DNA of 64,000 bases from Rhabditoides inermis (taxonomy: Eukaryota; Nematoda; Chromadorea; Rhabditida; Rhabditidae), in the NCBI GenBank assembly GCA_963966185.1, contig CAWZYM010000291.1, forward strand, positions 1 through 64,000, given 5' to 3'. A program made the translations under genes and the position numbers. The notes under the pieces are model-generated. The model was not told the origin of the DNA. It searched no databases and was given only the letters and a program-made list of their open reading frames with translations. Every line of letters starts with the position of its first letter. The first letter of the stretch is position 1. Shown piece by piece: positions 38,654 to 52,700 of this stretch.

Positions 38654-40746
38654 CTTCTTGATGGAGTTATGAGCTGAAAAGTTGTTGCAATGTCGGTCCA
38701 AGCACACGTGGTTGAGGCAGCCAGTCAATCGCCAAACGAAATTAAACCACACTGTTTACGGTTCCACTGTGAGTGTAACTATGCTGCCTGAACCATCTTT
38801 TTGATTTGGTTCATCTACTTGATGGAGTTATGAGCTGAAAAGTTGTTGCAAAGTCGATCCAAGCACACGTGGTTGAGGCAGCCAGTCTATCGCCAAACGA
38901 AATGAAACCACACTGTTTACGGTTTCACTGTGAGTGTAACTACGCTTCCTGAACCATCTTTTGTATTAGATTCATCTACTTGATGGTGTTATGAGCTGAA
39001 AAGTTGTTGCAACAACGATACAAGCACACGTGGTTGAGGCAGTCAGTCAATCGCCAAACGAAATGAAACCACACTGTTCACGGTTTCACTGTGAGTGTAA
39101 CTAAGCTGCCTGAACCATCTTTTGTATTTGGTTCATCTACTTGATGGAGTTATGAGCTGAAAAGTTGTTGCAAAGTCGATCCAAGCACACGTGGTTGAGG
39201 CAGCCAGTCAATCGCCAAACTAAATGAAACCACACTGTTTACGGTTCCACTGTGAGTGTAACTAAGCTGCCTGAACCATCTTTTCGATTTGGTTCAACTA
39301 CTTGATGGAGTTATGAGCTGAAAAGTTGTTGCAAAATCGATCCAAGCACACGTGGTTGAGGCAGCCAGTCAATCGCCAAACGAAATAGAACCACACTGTT
39401 TACGGTTCCACTGTGAGTGTAACTATGCTGCCTGAACCATCTTTTTGATTTGGTTCATCTACTTGATGGAGTTATGAGCTGAAATGTTGTTGCAAAATCG
39501 ATCCAAACACACGTGGTTGAGGCAGCCAGTCAATCGCCAAACGAAATGAAACCACACTGTTTACGGTTTCACTGTGAGTGTAACCAAGCTGCCTAAACCA
39601 TCTTTTTGATTTGGTTCATCTACTTGATGGAGTTATGAGCTGAAATGTTGTTGCAAAGTCGATCCAAGCACACGTGGTTGAGGCAGCCAGTCTATCGCCA
39701 AACGAAATGAAACCACACTGTTTACGGTTTCACTGTGAATGTAACTACGCTTCCTGAACCATCTTTTGTATTAGATTCATCTACTTGATGGTGTTATGAG
39801 CTGAAAAGTTGTTGCAACAACGATACAAGCACACGTGGTTGAGGCAGTCAGTCAATCGCCAAACGAAATGAAACCACACTGTTTACGGTTCCACTGTGAG
39901 TGTAACTATGCTGCCTGAACCATCTTTTGTAATTGGTTCATCTACTTGATGGAGTTATGAGCTGAAAAGTTGTTGCAAAGTCGATCCAAGCACACGTGGT
40001 TGAGGCAGCCAGTCTATCGCCAAACGAAATGAAACCACACTGTTTACGGTTTCACTGTGAGTGTAACTACGCTTCCTGAACCATCTTTTGTATTAGATTC
40101 ATCTACTTGATGGTGTTATGAGCTGAAAAGTTGTTGCAACAACGATACAAGCACACGTGGTTGAGGCAGTCAGTCAATCGCCAAACGAAATGAAACCACA
40201 CTGTTTACGGATCCACTGTGAGTGTAACTATGCTGCTTGAACCATCTTCTTGATTTGGTTCATCTACTTGATGGAGTTATGAGCTGAAATGTTGTTGAAA
40301 CATCGATCCAAACACACGTGGTTGAGACAGCCAGTCAATCGCCAAACTAAATGAAACCACACTGTTTACTGTTTCAGTGTGAGTGTAACTATGCTGCCTG
40401 AACCATCTTTTTGATTTGGTTCATCTACTTGATGGAGTTTTGAGCTGAAATGTTGTTGCAAAATCGTTCCAAGCACACGTGGTTGAGGCAGCCAGTCAAT
40501 CGCCAAACGAAATGAAACCACACTGTTTACGGTTTCACTATGAGTGTAACTAAGCTGCCTGAACTATCTTTTTGATTTGGTTCATCTACTTGATGGTGTT
40601 ATGAGCTGAAATGTTGTTGCAAAATCGATCCAAGCACACGTGGTTGAGGCAGCCAGTCAATCGCCAAACGAAATGAAACCACACTGTTTACGGTTCCACT
40701 GTGAGTGTAACTATGCTGCCTGAACCATCTTTTGTATTTTGTTCAT
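38654..40746. repeat. HOR-III unit, 13 monomers
   Basis: Order N' A'' B'' H' I J' M' B' A'' BD E' F Fb, the same layout as 32536-34628. It shares that unit's private CTGTGAATG (here at about 39739) at an offset of 6,118 bp, exactly 38 monomers, so the two are closer to each other than to their neighbours. J' has a private GCCTAAACC. Confidence 0.87.
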
Positions 40747-40914
40747 CTTCTTGATGGAGTTATGAGCTGAAAAGTTGTTGCAATGTCGGTCCAAGCACAC
40801 GTGGTTGAGGCAGCCAGTCAATCGCCAAACGAAATTAAACCACACTGTTTACGGTTCCACTGTGAGTGTAACTATGCTGCCTGAACCCTGAACCATCTTT
40901 TTGATTTGGTTCAT
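40747..40914. repeat. 168-bp N' monomer with 7-bp duplication
   Basis: CTGAACC is duplicated in tandem (CTGAACCCTGAACC, about 40881-40894), adding 7 bp. It is the only indel longer than two bases in the window. The next monomer is Z (GATGTAG, GAGTTGAAAAG), whereas N' is otherwise followed by A''. The insertion therefore lies within about 40 bp of a change in monomer order. Confidence 0.9.
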
Positions 40915-42363
40915 CTACTTGATGTAGTTATGAGTTGAAAAGTTGTTGCAAAGTCGATACAAGCACACGTGGTTGAGGCAGCCAGTCAATCGCCAAACGA
41001 AATGAAACCACACTGTTTACGGTTTCACTGTGAGTGTAACTAAGCTGCCTGAACCATCTTTTTGATTTGGTTCAACTGCTTGATGGAGTTATGAGCTGAA
41101 ATGTTGTTGCAAAGTCGATCCAAGCACACGTGGTTGAGGCAGCCAGTCAATCGCAAAACTAAATGAAACCACACTGTTTACGGTTTCACTGTGAGTGTAA
41201 CTAAGCTGCCTGAACCGTCTTTTTGATTTGGTTCATCTACTTGATGGAGTTATGAGCTGAAAAGTTGTTGCAAAGTCGATCCAAGCACACGTGGTTGAGG
41301 CAGCCAGTCAATCGCCAAACGAAATGAAACCACACTGTTTACGGTTTCACTGTGAGTGTAACTATGCTTCCTGAACCATCTTTTGTATTAGGTTCATCTA
41401 CTTGATGGTGTTATGAGCTGAAAAGTTGTTGCAACATCGATACAAGCACACGTGGTTGAGGCAGCCAGTCAATCGCCAAACGAAATGAAACCACACTGTT
41501 TACGGTTCCACTGTGAGTGTAACTATGCTGCCTGAACCATCTTTTGTATTTGGTTCATCTACTTGATGGAGTTATGAGCTGAAAAGTTGTTGCAAAGTCG
41601 ATCCAAACACACGTGGTTGAGGCAGCCAGTCTATCGCCAAACGAAATGAAACCACACTGTTTACGGTTTCACTGTGAGTGTAACTACGCTTCCTGAACCA
41701 TCTTTTGTATTAGATTCATCTACTTGATGGTGTTATGAGCTGAAAAGTTGTTGCAACAACGATACAAGCACACGTGGTTGAGGCAGTCAGTCAATCGCCA
41801 AACGAAATGAAACCACACTGTTTACGGATCCACTGTGAGTGTAACTATGCTGCTTGAACCATCTTCTTGATTTGGTTCATCTACTTGATGGAGTTATGAG
41901 CTGAAATGTTGTTGAAACATCGATCCAAACACACGTGGTTGAGACAGCCAGTCAATCGCCAAACTAAATGAAACCACACTGTTTACTGTTTCAGTGTGAG
42001 TGTAACTATGCTGCCTGAACCATCTTTTTGATTTGGTTCATCTACTTGATGGAGTTTTGAGCTGAAATGTTGTTGCAAAATCGATCCAAGCACACGTGGT
42101 TGAGGCAGCCAGTCAATCGCCAAACGAAATGAAACCACACTGTTTACGGTTTCACTATGAGTGTAACTAAGCTGCCTGAACTATCTTTTTGATTTGGTTC
42201 ATCTACTTGATGGTGTTATGAGCTGAAATGTTGTTGCAAAATCGATCCAAGCACACGTGGTTGAGGCAGCCAGTCAATCGCCAAACGAAATGAAACCACA
42301 CTGTTTACGGTTCCACTGTGAGTGTAACTATGCTGCCTGAACCATCTTTTGTATTTTGTTCAT
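40747..42363. repeat. HOR-III short unit, 10 monomers
   Basis: Order N' Z W2 P R A' BD E' F Fb, length 1,617 = 10 x 161 + 7. Compared with 34629-36721 it lacks A'', B'' and Y, an apparent three-monomer deletion between N' and Z, at the site of the 7-bp duplication. Confidence 0.87.
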
Positions 42364-42524
42364 CTTCTTGATGGAGTTATGAGCTGAAAAGTTGTTGCAA
42401 TGTCGGTCCAAGCACACGTGGTTGAGGCAGCCAGTCAATCGCCAAACGAAATTAAACCACACTGTTTACGGTTCCACTGTGAGTGTAACTATGCTGCCTG
42501 AACCATCTTTTTGATTTGGTTCAT
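42364..42524. repeat. N' monomer ending zone III
   Basis: A standard N' (CAATGTCGG, AAATTAAACC) that ends in CTTTTTGATT and leads into A'' at 42525. It sits just before the first copy of the 35-monomer duplication and is not included in the duplicated unit. Confidence 0.85.
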
Positions 42525-45500
42525 CTACTTGATGGAGTTATGAGCTGAAAAGTTGTTGCAAAGTCGATCCAAGCACACGTGGTTGAGGCAGCCAGTCTAT
42601 CGCCAAACGAAATGAAACCACACTGTTTACGGTTTCACTGTGAGTGTAACTACGCTTCCTGAACCATCTTTTGTATTAGATTCATCTACTTGATGGTGTT
42701 ATGAGCTGAAAAGTTGTTGCAACAACGATACAAGCACACGTGGTTGAGGCAGTCAGTCAATCGCCAAACGAAATGAAACCACACTGTTCACGGTTTCACT
42801 GTGAGTGTAACTAAGCTGCCTGAACCATCTTTTGTATTTGGTTCATCTACTTGATGGAGTTATGAGCTGAAAAGTTGTTGCAAAGTCGATCCAAACACAC
42901 GTGGTTGAGACAGCCAGTCAATCGCCAAACTAAATGAAACCACACTGTTTACGGTTTCACTGTGAGTGTAACTAAGCTGCCTGAACCATCATTTTGATTT
43001 GGTTCATCTACTTGATGTAGTTATGAGTTGAAAAGTTGTTGCAAAGTCGATACAAGCACACGTGGTTGAGGCAGCCAGTCAATCGCCAAACGAAATGAAA
43101 CCACACTGTTTACGGTTTCACTGTGAGTGTAACTAAGCTGCCTGAACCATCTTTTTGATTTGGTTCAACTGCTTGATGGAGTTATGAGCTGAAATGTTGT
43201 TGCAAAGTCGATCCAAGCACACGTGGTTGAGGCAGCCAGTCAATCGCAAAACTAAATGAAACCACACTGTTTACGGTTTCACTGTGAGTGTAACTAAGCT
43301 GCCTGAACCGTCTTTTTGATTTGGTTCATCTACTTGATGGAGTTATGAGCTGAAAAGTTGTTGCAAAGTCGATCCAAGCACACGTGGTTGAGGCAGCCAG
43401 TCAATCGCCAAACGAAATGAAACCACACTGTTTACGGTTTCACTGTGAGTGTAACTATGCTTCCTGAACCATCTTTTGTATTAGGTTCATCTACTTGATG
43501 GTGTTATGAGCTGAAAAGTTGTTGCAACATCGATACAAGCACACGTGGTTGAGGCAGCCAGTCAATCGCCAAACGAAATGAAACCACACTGTTTACGGTT
43601 CCACTGTGAGTGTAACTATGCTGCCTGAACCATCTTTTGTATTTGGTTCATCTACTTGATGGAGTTATGAGCTGAAAAGTTGTTGCAAAGTCGATCCAAA
43701 CACACGTGGTTGAGGCAGCCAGTCTATCGCCAAACGAAATGAAACCACACTGTTTACGGTTTCACTGTGAGTGTAACTACGCTTCCTGAACCATCTTTTG
43801 TATTAGGTTCATTTACTTGATGGTGTTATGAGCTGAAAAGTTGTTGCAACGTCGATACAAGCACACGTGGTTGAGGCAGCCAGTCAATCGCCAAACGAAA
43901 TGAAACCACACTGTTTACGGTTCCACTGTGAGTGTAACTATGCTGCCTGAACCATCTTTTGTATTTGGTTCATCTACTTGATGGAGTTATGAGCTGAAAA
44001 GTTGTTGCAAAGTCGATCCAAGCACACGTGGTTGAGGCAGCCGGTCAATCGCCAAACGAAATGAAACCACACTGTTTACGGTTCCACTGTGAGTGTAACT
44101 ATGCTGCCTGAACCATCTTTTGTATTTGGTTCTTCTACTTGATGGAGTTATGAGCTGAAAAGTTGTTGCAAAGTCGATCCAAGCACACGTGGTTGAGGCA
44201 GCCTGTCAATCGCCAAACGAAATGAAACCACACTAATTACGGATCCACTGTGAGTGTAACTATGCTGCTTGAACCATCTTCTTGATTTGGTTCATCTACT
44301 TGATGGAGTTTTGAGCTGAAATGTTGTTGAAAAATCGATCCAAACGCACGTGGTTGAGACAGCCAGTCAATCGCCAAACGAAATGAAACCACACTGTTTA
44401 CGGTTTCACTGTGAGTGTAACTAAGCTGCCTGAACCATCTTTTTGATTTGGTTCATCTACTTGATGGAGTTATGAGCTGAAATGTTGTTGCAAAGTCGAT
44501 CCAAGCACACGTGGTTGAGGCAGCCAGTCAATCGCAAAACTAAATGAAACCACACTGTTTACGGTTTCACTGTGAGTGTAACTAAGCTGCCTGAACCATC
44601 TTTTGTATTTGGTTCATCTACTTGATGGAGTTATGAGCTGAAAAGTTGTTGCAAAGTCGATCCAAACACACGTGGTTGAGACAGCCAGTCAATCGCCAAA
44701 CTAAATGAAACCACACTGTTTACGGTTTCACTGTGAGTGTAACTAAGCTGCCTGAACCATCATTTTGATTTGGTTCATCTACTTGATGTAGTTATGAGTT
44801 GAAAAGTTGTTGCAAAGTCGATACAAGCACACGTGGTTGAGGCAGCCAGTCAATCGCCAAACGAAATGAAACCACACTGTTTACGGTTTCACTGTGAGTG
44901 TAACTAAGCTGCCTGAACCATCTTTTTGATTTGGTTCAACTGCTTGATGGAGTTATGAGCTTAAATGTTGTTGCAAAGTCGATCCAAGCACACGTGGTTG
45001 AGGCAGCCAGTCAATCGCAAAACTAAATGAAACCACACTGTTTACGGTTTCACTGTGAGTGTAACTAAGCTGCCTGAACCGTCTTTTTGATTTGGTTCAT
45101 CTACTTGATGGAGTTATGAGCTGAAAAGTTGTTGCAAAGTCGATCCAAGCACACGTGGTTGAGGCAGCCAGTCAATCGCCAAACGAAATGAAACCACACT
45201 GTTTACGGTTTCACTGTGAGTGTAACTATGCTTCCTGAACCATCTTTTGTATTAGGTTCATCTACTTGATGGTGTTATGAGCTGAAAAGTTGTTGCAACA
45301 TCGATACAAGCACACGTGGTTGAGGCAGCCAGTCAATCGCCAAACGAAATGAAACCACACTGTTTACGGTTCCACTGTGAGTGTAACTATGCTGCCTGAA
45401 CCATCTTTTGTATTTTGTTCATCTTCTTGATGGAGTTATGAGCTGAAAAGTTGTTGCAATGTCGGTCCAAGCACACGTGGTTGAGGCAGCCAGTCAATCG

Positions 45501-48159
45501 CCAAACGAAATTAAACCACACTGTTTACGGTTCCACTGTGAGTGTAACTATGCTGCCTGAACCATCTTTTTGATTTGGTTCATCTACTTGATGGAGTTAT
45601 GAGCTGAAAAGTTGTTGCAAAGTCGATCCAAGCACACGTGGTTGAGGCAGCCAGTCTATCGCCAAACGAAATGAAACCACACTGTTTACGGTTTCACTGT
45701 GAGTGTAACTACGCTTCCTGAACCATCTTTTGTATTAGATTCATCTACTTGATGGTGTTATGAGCTGAAAAGTTGTTGCAACAACGATACAAGCACACGT
45801 GGTTGAGGCAGTCAGTCAATCGCCAAACGAAATGAAACCACACTGTTCACGGTTTCACTGTGAGTGTAACTAAGCTGCCTGAACCATCTTTTGTATTTGG
45901 TTCATCTACTTGATGGAGTTATGAGCTGAAAAGTTGTTGCAAAGTCGATCCAAACACACGTGGTTGAGACAGCCAGTCAATCGCCAAACTAAATGAAACC
46001 ACACTGTTTACGGTTTCACTGTGAGTGTAACTAAGCTGCCTGAACCATCATTTTGATTTGGTTCATCTACTTGATGTAGTTATGAGTTGAAAAGTTGTTG
46101 CAAAGTCGATACAAGCACACGTGGTTGAGGCAGCCAGTCAATCGCCAAACGAAATGAAACCACACTGTTTACGGTTTCACTGTGAGTGTAACTAAGCTGC
46201 CTGAACCATCTTTTTGATTTGGTTCAACTGCTTGATGGAGTTATGAGCTGAAATGTTGTTGCAAAGTCGATCCAAGCACACGTGGTTGAGGCAGCCAGTC
46301 AATCGCAAAACTAAATGAAACCACACTGTTTACGGTTTCACTGTGAGTGTAACTAAGCTGCCTGAACCGTCTTTTTGATTTGGTTCATCTACTTGATGGA
46401 GTTATGAGCTGAAAAGTTGTTGCAAAGTCGATCCAAGCACACGTGGTTGAGGCAGCCAGTCAATCGCCAAACGAAATGAAACCACACTGTTTACGGTTTC
46501 ACTGTGAGTGTAACTATGCTTCCTGAACCATCTTTTGTATTAGGTTCATCTACTTGATGGTGTTATGAGCTGAAAAGTTGTTGCAACATCGATACAAGCA
46601 CACGTGGTTGAGGCAGCCAGTCAATCGCCAAACGAAATGAAACCACACTGTTTACGGTTCCACTGTGAGTGTAACTATGCTGCCTGAACCATCTTTTGTA
46701 TTTGGTTCATCTACTTGATGGAGTTATGAGCTGAAAAGTTGTTGCAAAGTCGATCCAAACACACGTGGTTGAGGCAGCCAGTCTATCGCCAAACGAAATG
46801 AAACCACACTGTTTACGGTTTCACTGTGAGTGTAACTACGCTTCCTGAACCATCTTTTGTATTAGGTTCATTTACTTGATGGTGTTATGAGCTGAAAAGT
46901 TGTTGCAACGTCGATACAAGCACACGTGGTTGAGGCAGCCAGTCAATCGCCAAACGAAATGAAACCACACTGTTTACGGTTCCACTGTGAGTGTAACTAT
47001 GCTGCCTGAACCATCTTTTGTATTTGGTTCATCTACTTGATGGAGTTATGAGCTGAAAAGTTGTTGCAAAGTCGATCCAAGCACACGTGGTTGAGGCAGC
47101 CGGTCAATCGCCAAACGAAATGAAACCACACTGTTTACGGTTCCACTGTGAGTGTAACTATGCTGCCTGAACCATCTTTTGTATTTGGTTCTTCTACTTG
47201 ATGGAGTTATGAGCTGAAAAGTTGTTGCAAAGTCGATCCAAGCACACGTGGTTGAGGCAGCCTGTCAATCGCCAAACGAAATGAAACCACACTAATTACG
47301 GATCCACTGTGAGTGTAACTATGCTGCTTGAACCATCTTCTTGATTTGGTTCATCTACTTGATGGAGTTTTGAGCTGAAATGTTGTTGAAAAATCGATCC
47401 AAACGCACGTGGTTGAGACAGCCAGTCAATCGCCAAACGAAATGAAACCACACTGTTTACGGTTTCACTGTGAGTGTAACTAAGCTGCCTGAACCATCTT
47501 TTTGATTTGGTTCATCTACTTGATGGAGTTATGAGCTGAAATGTTGTTGCAAAGTCGATCCAAGCACACGTGGTTGAGGCAGCCAGTCAATCGCAAAACT
47601 AAATGAAACCACACTGTTTACGGTTTCACTGTGAGTGTAACTAAGCTGCCTGAACCATCATTTTGATTTGGTTCATCTACTTGATGTAGTTATGAGTTGA
47701 AAAGTTGTTGCAAAGTCGATACAAGCACACGTGGTTGAGGCAGCCAGTCAATCGCCAAACGAAATGAAACCACACTGTTTACGGTTTCACTGTGAGTGTA
47801 ACTAAGCTGCCTGAACCATCTTTTTGATTTGGTTCAACTGCTTGATGGAGTTATGAGCTGAAATGTTGTTGCAAAGTCGATCCAAGCACACGTGGTTGAG
47901 GCAGCCAGTCAATCGCAAAACTAAATGAAACCACACTGTTTACGGTTTCACTGTGAGTGTAACTAAGCTGCCTGAACCGTCTTTTTGATTTGGTTCATCT
48001 ACTTGATGGAGTTATGAGCTGAAAAGTTGTTGCAAAGTCGATCCAAGCACACGTGGTTGAGGCAGCCAGTCAATCGCCAAACGAAATGAAACCACACTGT
48101 TTACGGTTTCACTGTGAGTGTAACTATGCTTCCTGAACCATCTTTTGTATTAGGTTCAT
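42525..48159. repeat. 35-monomer super-repeat, first copy (5,635 bp)
   Basis: It begins A'' B'' Y Z W2 P R A' Q U, then a 19-monomer unit from 44135 (D'' V W Y Z W2 P R N' A'' B'' Y Z W2 P R A' Q U), then D'' V W/Y Z W2 P from 47194. D'' carries the private CACTAATTACGG. Every monomer corresponds to one exactly 5,635 bp downstream. The one base difference I noticed is T at 44962 against G at 50597. Confidence 0.88.
44135..47193. repeat. 19-monomer HOR unit
   Basis: Order D'' V W Y Z W2 P R N' A'' B'' Y Z W2 P R A' Q U, 3,059 bp. The five-monomer run Y Z W2 P R appears twice inside it. The unit looks like an 11-monomer HOR-II unit with a block N' A'' B'' Y Z W2 P R inserted. The same unit is at 49770-52828. 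Confidence 0.88.
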
Positions 48160-49769
48160 CTACTTGATGGAGTTATGAGCTGAAAAGTTGTTGCAAAGTC
48201 GATCCAAGCACACGTGGTTGAGGCAGCCAGTCTATCGCCAAACGAAATGAAACCACACTGTTTACGGTTTCACTGTGAGTGTAACTACGCTTCCTGAACC
48301 ATCTTTTGTATTAGATTCATCTACTTGATGGTGTTATGAGCTGAAAAGTTGTTGCAACAACGATACAAGCACACGTGGTTGAGGCAGTCAGTCAATCGCC
48401 AAACGAAATGAAACCACACTGTTCACGGTTTCACTGTGAGTGTAACTAAGCTGCCTGAACCATCTTTTGTATTTGGTTCATCTACTTGATGGAGTTATGA
48501 GCTGAAAAGTTGTTGCAAAGTCGATCCAAACACACGTGGTTGAGACAGCCAGTCAATCGCCAAACTAAATGAAACCACACTGTTTACGGTTTCACTGTGA
48601 GTGTAACTAAGCTGCCTGAACCATCATTTTGATTTGGTTCATCTACTTGATGTAGTTATGAGTTGAAAAGTTGTTGCAAAGTCGATACAAGCACACGTGG
48701 TTGAGGCAGCCAGTCAATCGCCAAACGAAATGAAACCACACTGTTTACGGTTTCACTGTGAGTGTAACTAAGCTGCCTGAACCATCTTTTTGATTTGGTT
48801 CAACTGCTTGATGGAGTTATGAGCTGAAATGTTGTTGCAAAGTCGATCCAAGCACACGTGGTTGAGGCAGCCAGTCAATCGCAAAACTAAATGAAACCAC
48901 ACTGTTTACGGTTTCACTGTGAGTGTAACTAAGCTGCCTGAACCGTCTTTTTGATTTGGTTCATCTACTTGATGGAGTTATGAGCTGAAAAGTTGTTGCA
49001 AAGTCGATCCAAGCACACGTGGTTGAGGCAGCCAGTCAATCGCCAAACGAAATGAAACCACACTGTTTACGGTTTCACTGTGAGTGTAACTATGCTTCCT
49101 GAACCATCTTTTGTATTAGGTTCATCTACTTGATGGTGTTATGAGCTGAAAAGTTGTTGCAACATCGATACAAGCACACGTGGTTGAGGCAGCCAGTCAA
49201 TCGCCAAACGAAATGAAACCACACTGTTTACGGTTCCACTGTGAGTGTAACTATGCTGCCTGAACCATCTTTTGTATTTGGTTCATCTACTTGATGGAGT
49301 TATGAGCTGAAAAGTTGTTGCAAAGTCGATCCAAACACACGTGGTTGAGGCAGCCAGTCTATCGCCAAACGAAATGAAACCACACTGTTTACGGTTTCAC
49401 TGTGAGTGTAACTACGCTTCCTGAACCATCTTTTGTATTAGGTTCATTTACTTGATGGTGTTATGAGCTGAAAAGTTGTTGCAACGTCGATACAAGCACA
49501 CGTGGTTGAGGCAGCCAGTCAATCGCCAAACGAAATGAAACCACACTGTTTACGGTTCCACTGTGAGTGTAACTATGCTGCCTGAACCATCTTTTGTATT
49601 TGGTTCATCTACTTGATGGAGTTATGAGCTGAAAAGTTGTTGCAAAGTCGATCCAAGCACACGTGGTTGAGGCAGCCGGTCAATCGCCAAACGAAATGAA
49701 ACCACACTGTTTACGGTTCCACTGTGAGTGTAACTATGCTGCCTGAACCATCTTTTGTATTTGGTTCTT
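47194..49769. repeat. 16-monomer HOR unit (shortened 19-mer)
   Basis: Order D'' V W/Y Z W2 P A'' B'' Y Z W2 P R A' Q U, 2,576 bp. Against the 19-mer it has lost one monomer by W/Y fusion (47516) and two more (R and N') at 48160. The second loss coincides with the joint between the two 5,635-bp copies. Confidence 0.86.
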
Positions 49770-52700
49770 CTACTTGATGGAGTTATGAGCTGAAAAGTTG
49801 TTGCAAAGTCGATCCAAGCACACGTGGTTGAGGCAGCCTGTCAATCGCCAAACGAAATGAAACCACACTAATTACGGATCCACTGTGAGTGTAACTATGC
49901 TGCTTGAACCATCTTCTTGATTTGGTTCATCTACTTGATGGAGTTTTGAGCTGAAATGTTGTTGAAAAATCGATCCAAACGCACGTGGTTGAGACAGCCA
50001 GTCAATCGCCAAACGAAATGAAACCACACTGTTTACGGTTTCACTGTGAGTGTAACTAAGCTGCCTGAACCATCTTTTTGATTTGGTTCATCTACTTGAT
50101 GGAGTTATGAGCTGAAATGTTGTTGCAAAGTCGATCCAAGCACACGTGGTTGAGGCAGCCAGTCAATCGCAAAACTAAATGAAACCACACTGTTTACGGT
50201 TTCACTGTGAGTGTAACTAAGCTGCCTGAACCATCTTTTGTATTTGGTTCATCTACTTGATGGAGTTATGAGCTGAAAAGTTGTTGCAAAGTCGATCCAA
50301 ACACACGTGGTTGAGACAGCCAGTCAATCGCCAAACTAAATGAAACCACACTGTTTACGGTTTCACTGTGAGTGTAACTAAGCTGCCTGAACCATCATTT
50401 TGATTTGGTTCATCTACTTGATGTAGTTATGAGTTGAAAAGTTGTTGCAAAGTCGATACAAGCACACGTGGTTGAGGCAGCCAGTCAATCGCCAAACGAA
50501 ATGAAACCACACTGTTTACGGTTTCACTGTGAGTGTAACTAAGCTGCCTGAACCATCTTTTTGATTTGGTTCAACTGCTTGATGGAGTTATGAGCTGAAA
50601 TGTTGTTGCAAAGTCGATCCAAGCACACGTGGTTGAGGCAGCCAGTCAATCGCAAAACTAAATGAAACCACACTGTTTACGGTTTCACTGTGAGTGTAAC
50701 TAAGCTGCCTGAACCGTCTTTTTGATTTGGTTCATCTACTTGATGGAGTTATGAGCTGAAAAGTTGTTGCAAAGTCGATCCAAGCACACGTGGTTGAGGC
50801 AGCCAGTCAATCGCCAAACGAAATGAAACCACACTGTTTACGGTTTCACTGTGAGTGTAACTATGCTTCCTGAACCATCTTTTGTATTAGGTTCATCTAC
50901 TTGATGGTGTTATGAGCTGAAAAGTTGTTGCAACATCGATACAAGCACACGTGGTTGAGGCAGCCAGTCAATCGCCAAACGAAATGAAACCACACTGTTT
51001 ACGGTTCCACTGTGAGTGTAACTATGCTGCCTGAACCATCTTTTGTATTTTGTTCATCTTCTTGATGGAGTTATGAGCTGAAAAGTTGTTGCAATGTCGG
51101 TCCAAGCACACGTGGTTGAGGCAGCCAGTCAATCGCCAAACGAAATTAAACCACACTGTTTACGGTTCCACTGTGAGTGTAACTATGCTGCCTGAACCAT
51201 CTTTTTGATTTGGTTCATCTACTTGATGGAGTTATGAGCTGAAAAGTTGTTGCAAAGTCGATCCAAGCACACGTGGTTGAGGCAGCCAGTCTATCGCCAA
51301 ACGAAATGAAACCACACTGTTTACGGTTTCACTGTGAGTGTAACTACGCTTCCTGAACCATCTTTTGTATTAGATTCATCTACTTGATGGTGTTATGAGC
51401 TGAAAAGTTGTTGCAACAACGATACAAGCACACGTGGTTGAGGCAGTCAGTCAATCGCCAAACGAAATGAAACCACACTGTTCACGGTTTCACTGTGAGT
51501 GTAACTAAGCTGCCTGAACCATCTTTTGTATTTGGTTCATCTACTTGATGGAGTTATGAGCTGAAAAGTTGTTGCAAAGTCGATCCAAACACACGTGGTT
51601 GAGACAGCCAGTCAATCGCCAAACTAAATGAAACCACACTGTTTACGGTTTCACTGTGAGTGTAACTAAGCTGCCTGAACCATCATTTTGATTTGGTTCA
51701 TCTACTTGATGTAGTTATGAGTTGAAAAGTTGTTGCAAAGTCGATACAAGCACACGTGGTTGAGGCAGCCAGTCAATCGCCAAACGAAATGAAACCACAC
51801 TGTTTACGGTTTCACTGTGAGTGTAACTAAGCTGCCTGAACCATCTTTTTGATTTGGTTCAACTGCTTGATGGAGTTATGAGCTGAAATGTTGTTGCAAA
51901 GTCGATCCAAGCACACGTGGTTGAGGCAGCCAGTCAATCGCAAAACTAAATGAAACCACACTGTTTACGGTTTCACTGTGAGTGTAACTAAGCTGCCTGA
52001 ACCGTCTTTTTGATTTGGTTCATCTACTTGATGGAGTTATGAGCTGAAAAGTTGTTGCAAAGTCGATCCAAGCACACGTGGTTGAGGCAGCCAGTCAATC
52101 GCCAAACGAAATGAAACCACACTGTTTACGGTTTCACTGTGAGTGTAACTATGCTTCCTGAACCATCTTTTGTATTAGGTTCATCTACTTGATGGTGTTA
52201 TGAGCTGAAAAGTTGTTGCAACATCGATACAAGCACACGTGGTTGAGGCAGCCAGTCAATCGCCAAACGAAATGAAACCACACTGTTTACGGTTCCACTG
52301 TGAGTGTAACTATGCTGCCTGAACCATCTTTTGTATTTGGTTCATCTACTTGATGGAGTTATGAGCTGAAAAGTTGTTGCAAAGTCGATCCAAACACACG
52401 TGGTTGAGGCAGCCAGTCTATCGCCAAACGAAATGAAACCACACTGTTTACGGTTTCACTGTGAGTGTAACTACGCTTCCTGAACCATCTTTTGTATTAG
52501 GTTCATTTACTTGATGGTGTTATGAGCTGAAAAGTTGTTGCAACGTCGATACAAGCACACGTGGTTGAGGCAGCCAGTCAATCGCCAAACGAAATGAAAC
52601 CACACTGTTTACGGTTCCACTGTGAGTGTAACTATGCTGCCTGAACCATCTTTTGTATTTGGTTCATCTACTTGATGGAGTTATGAGCTGAAAAGTTGTT

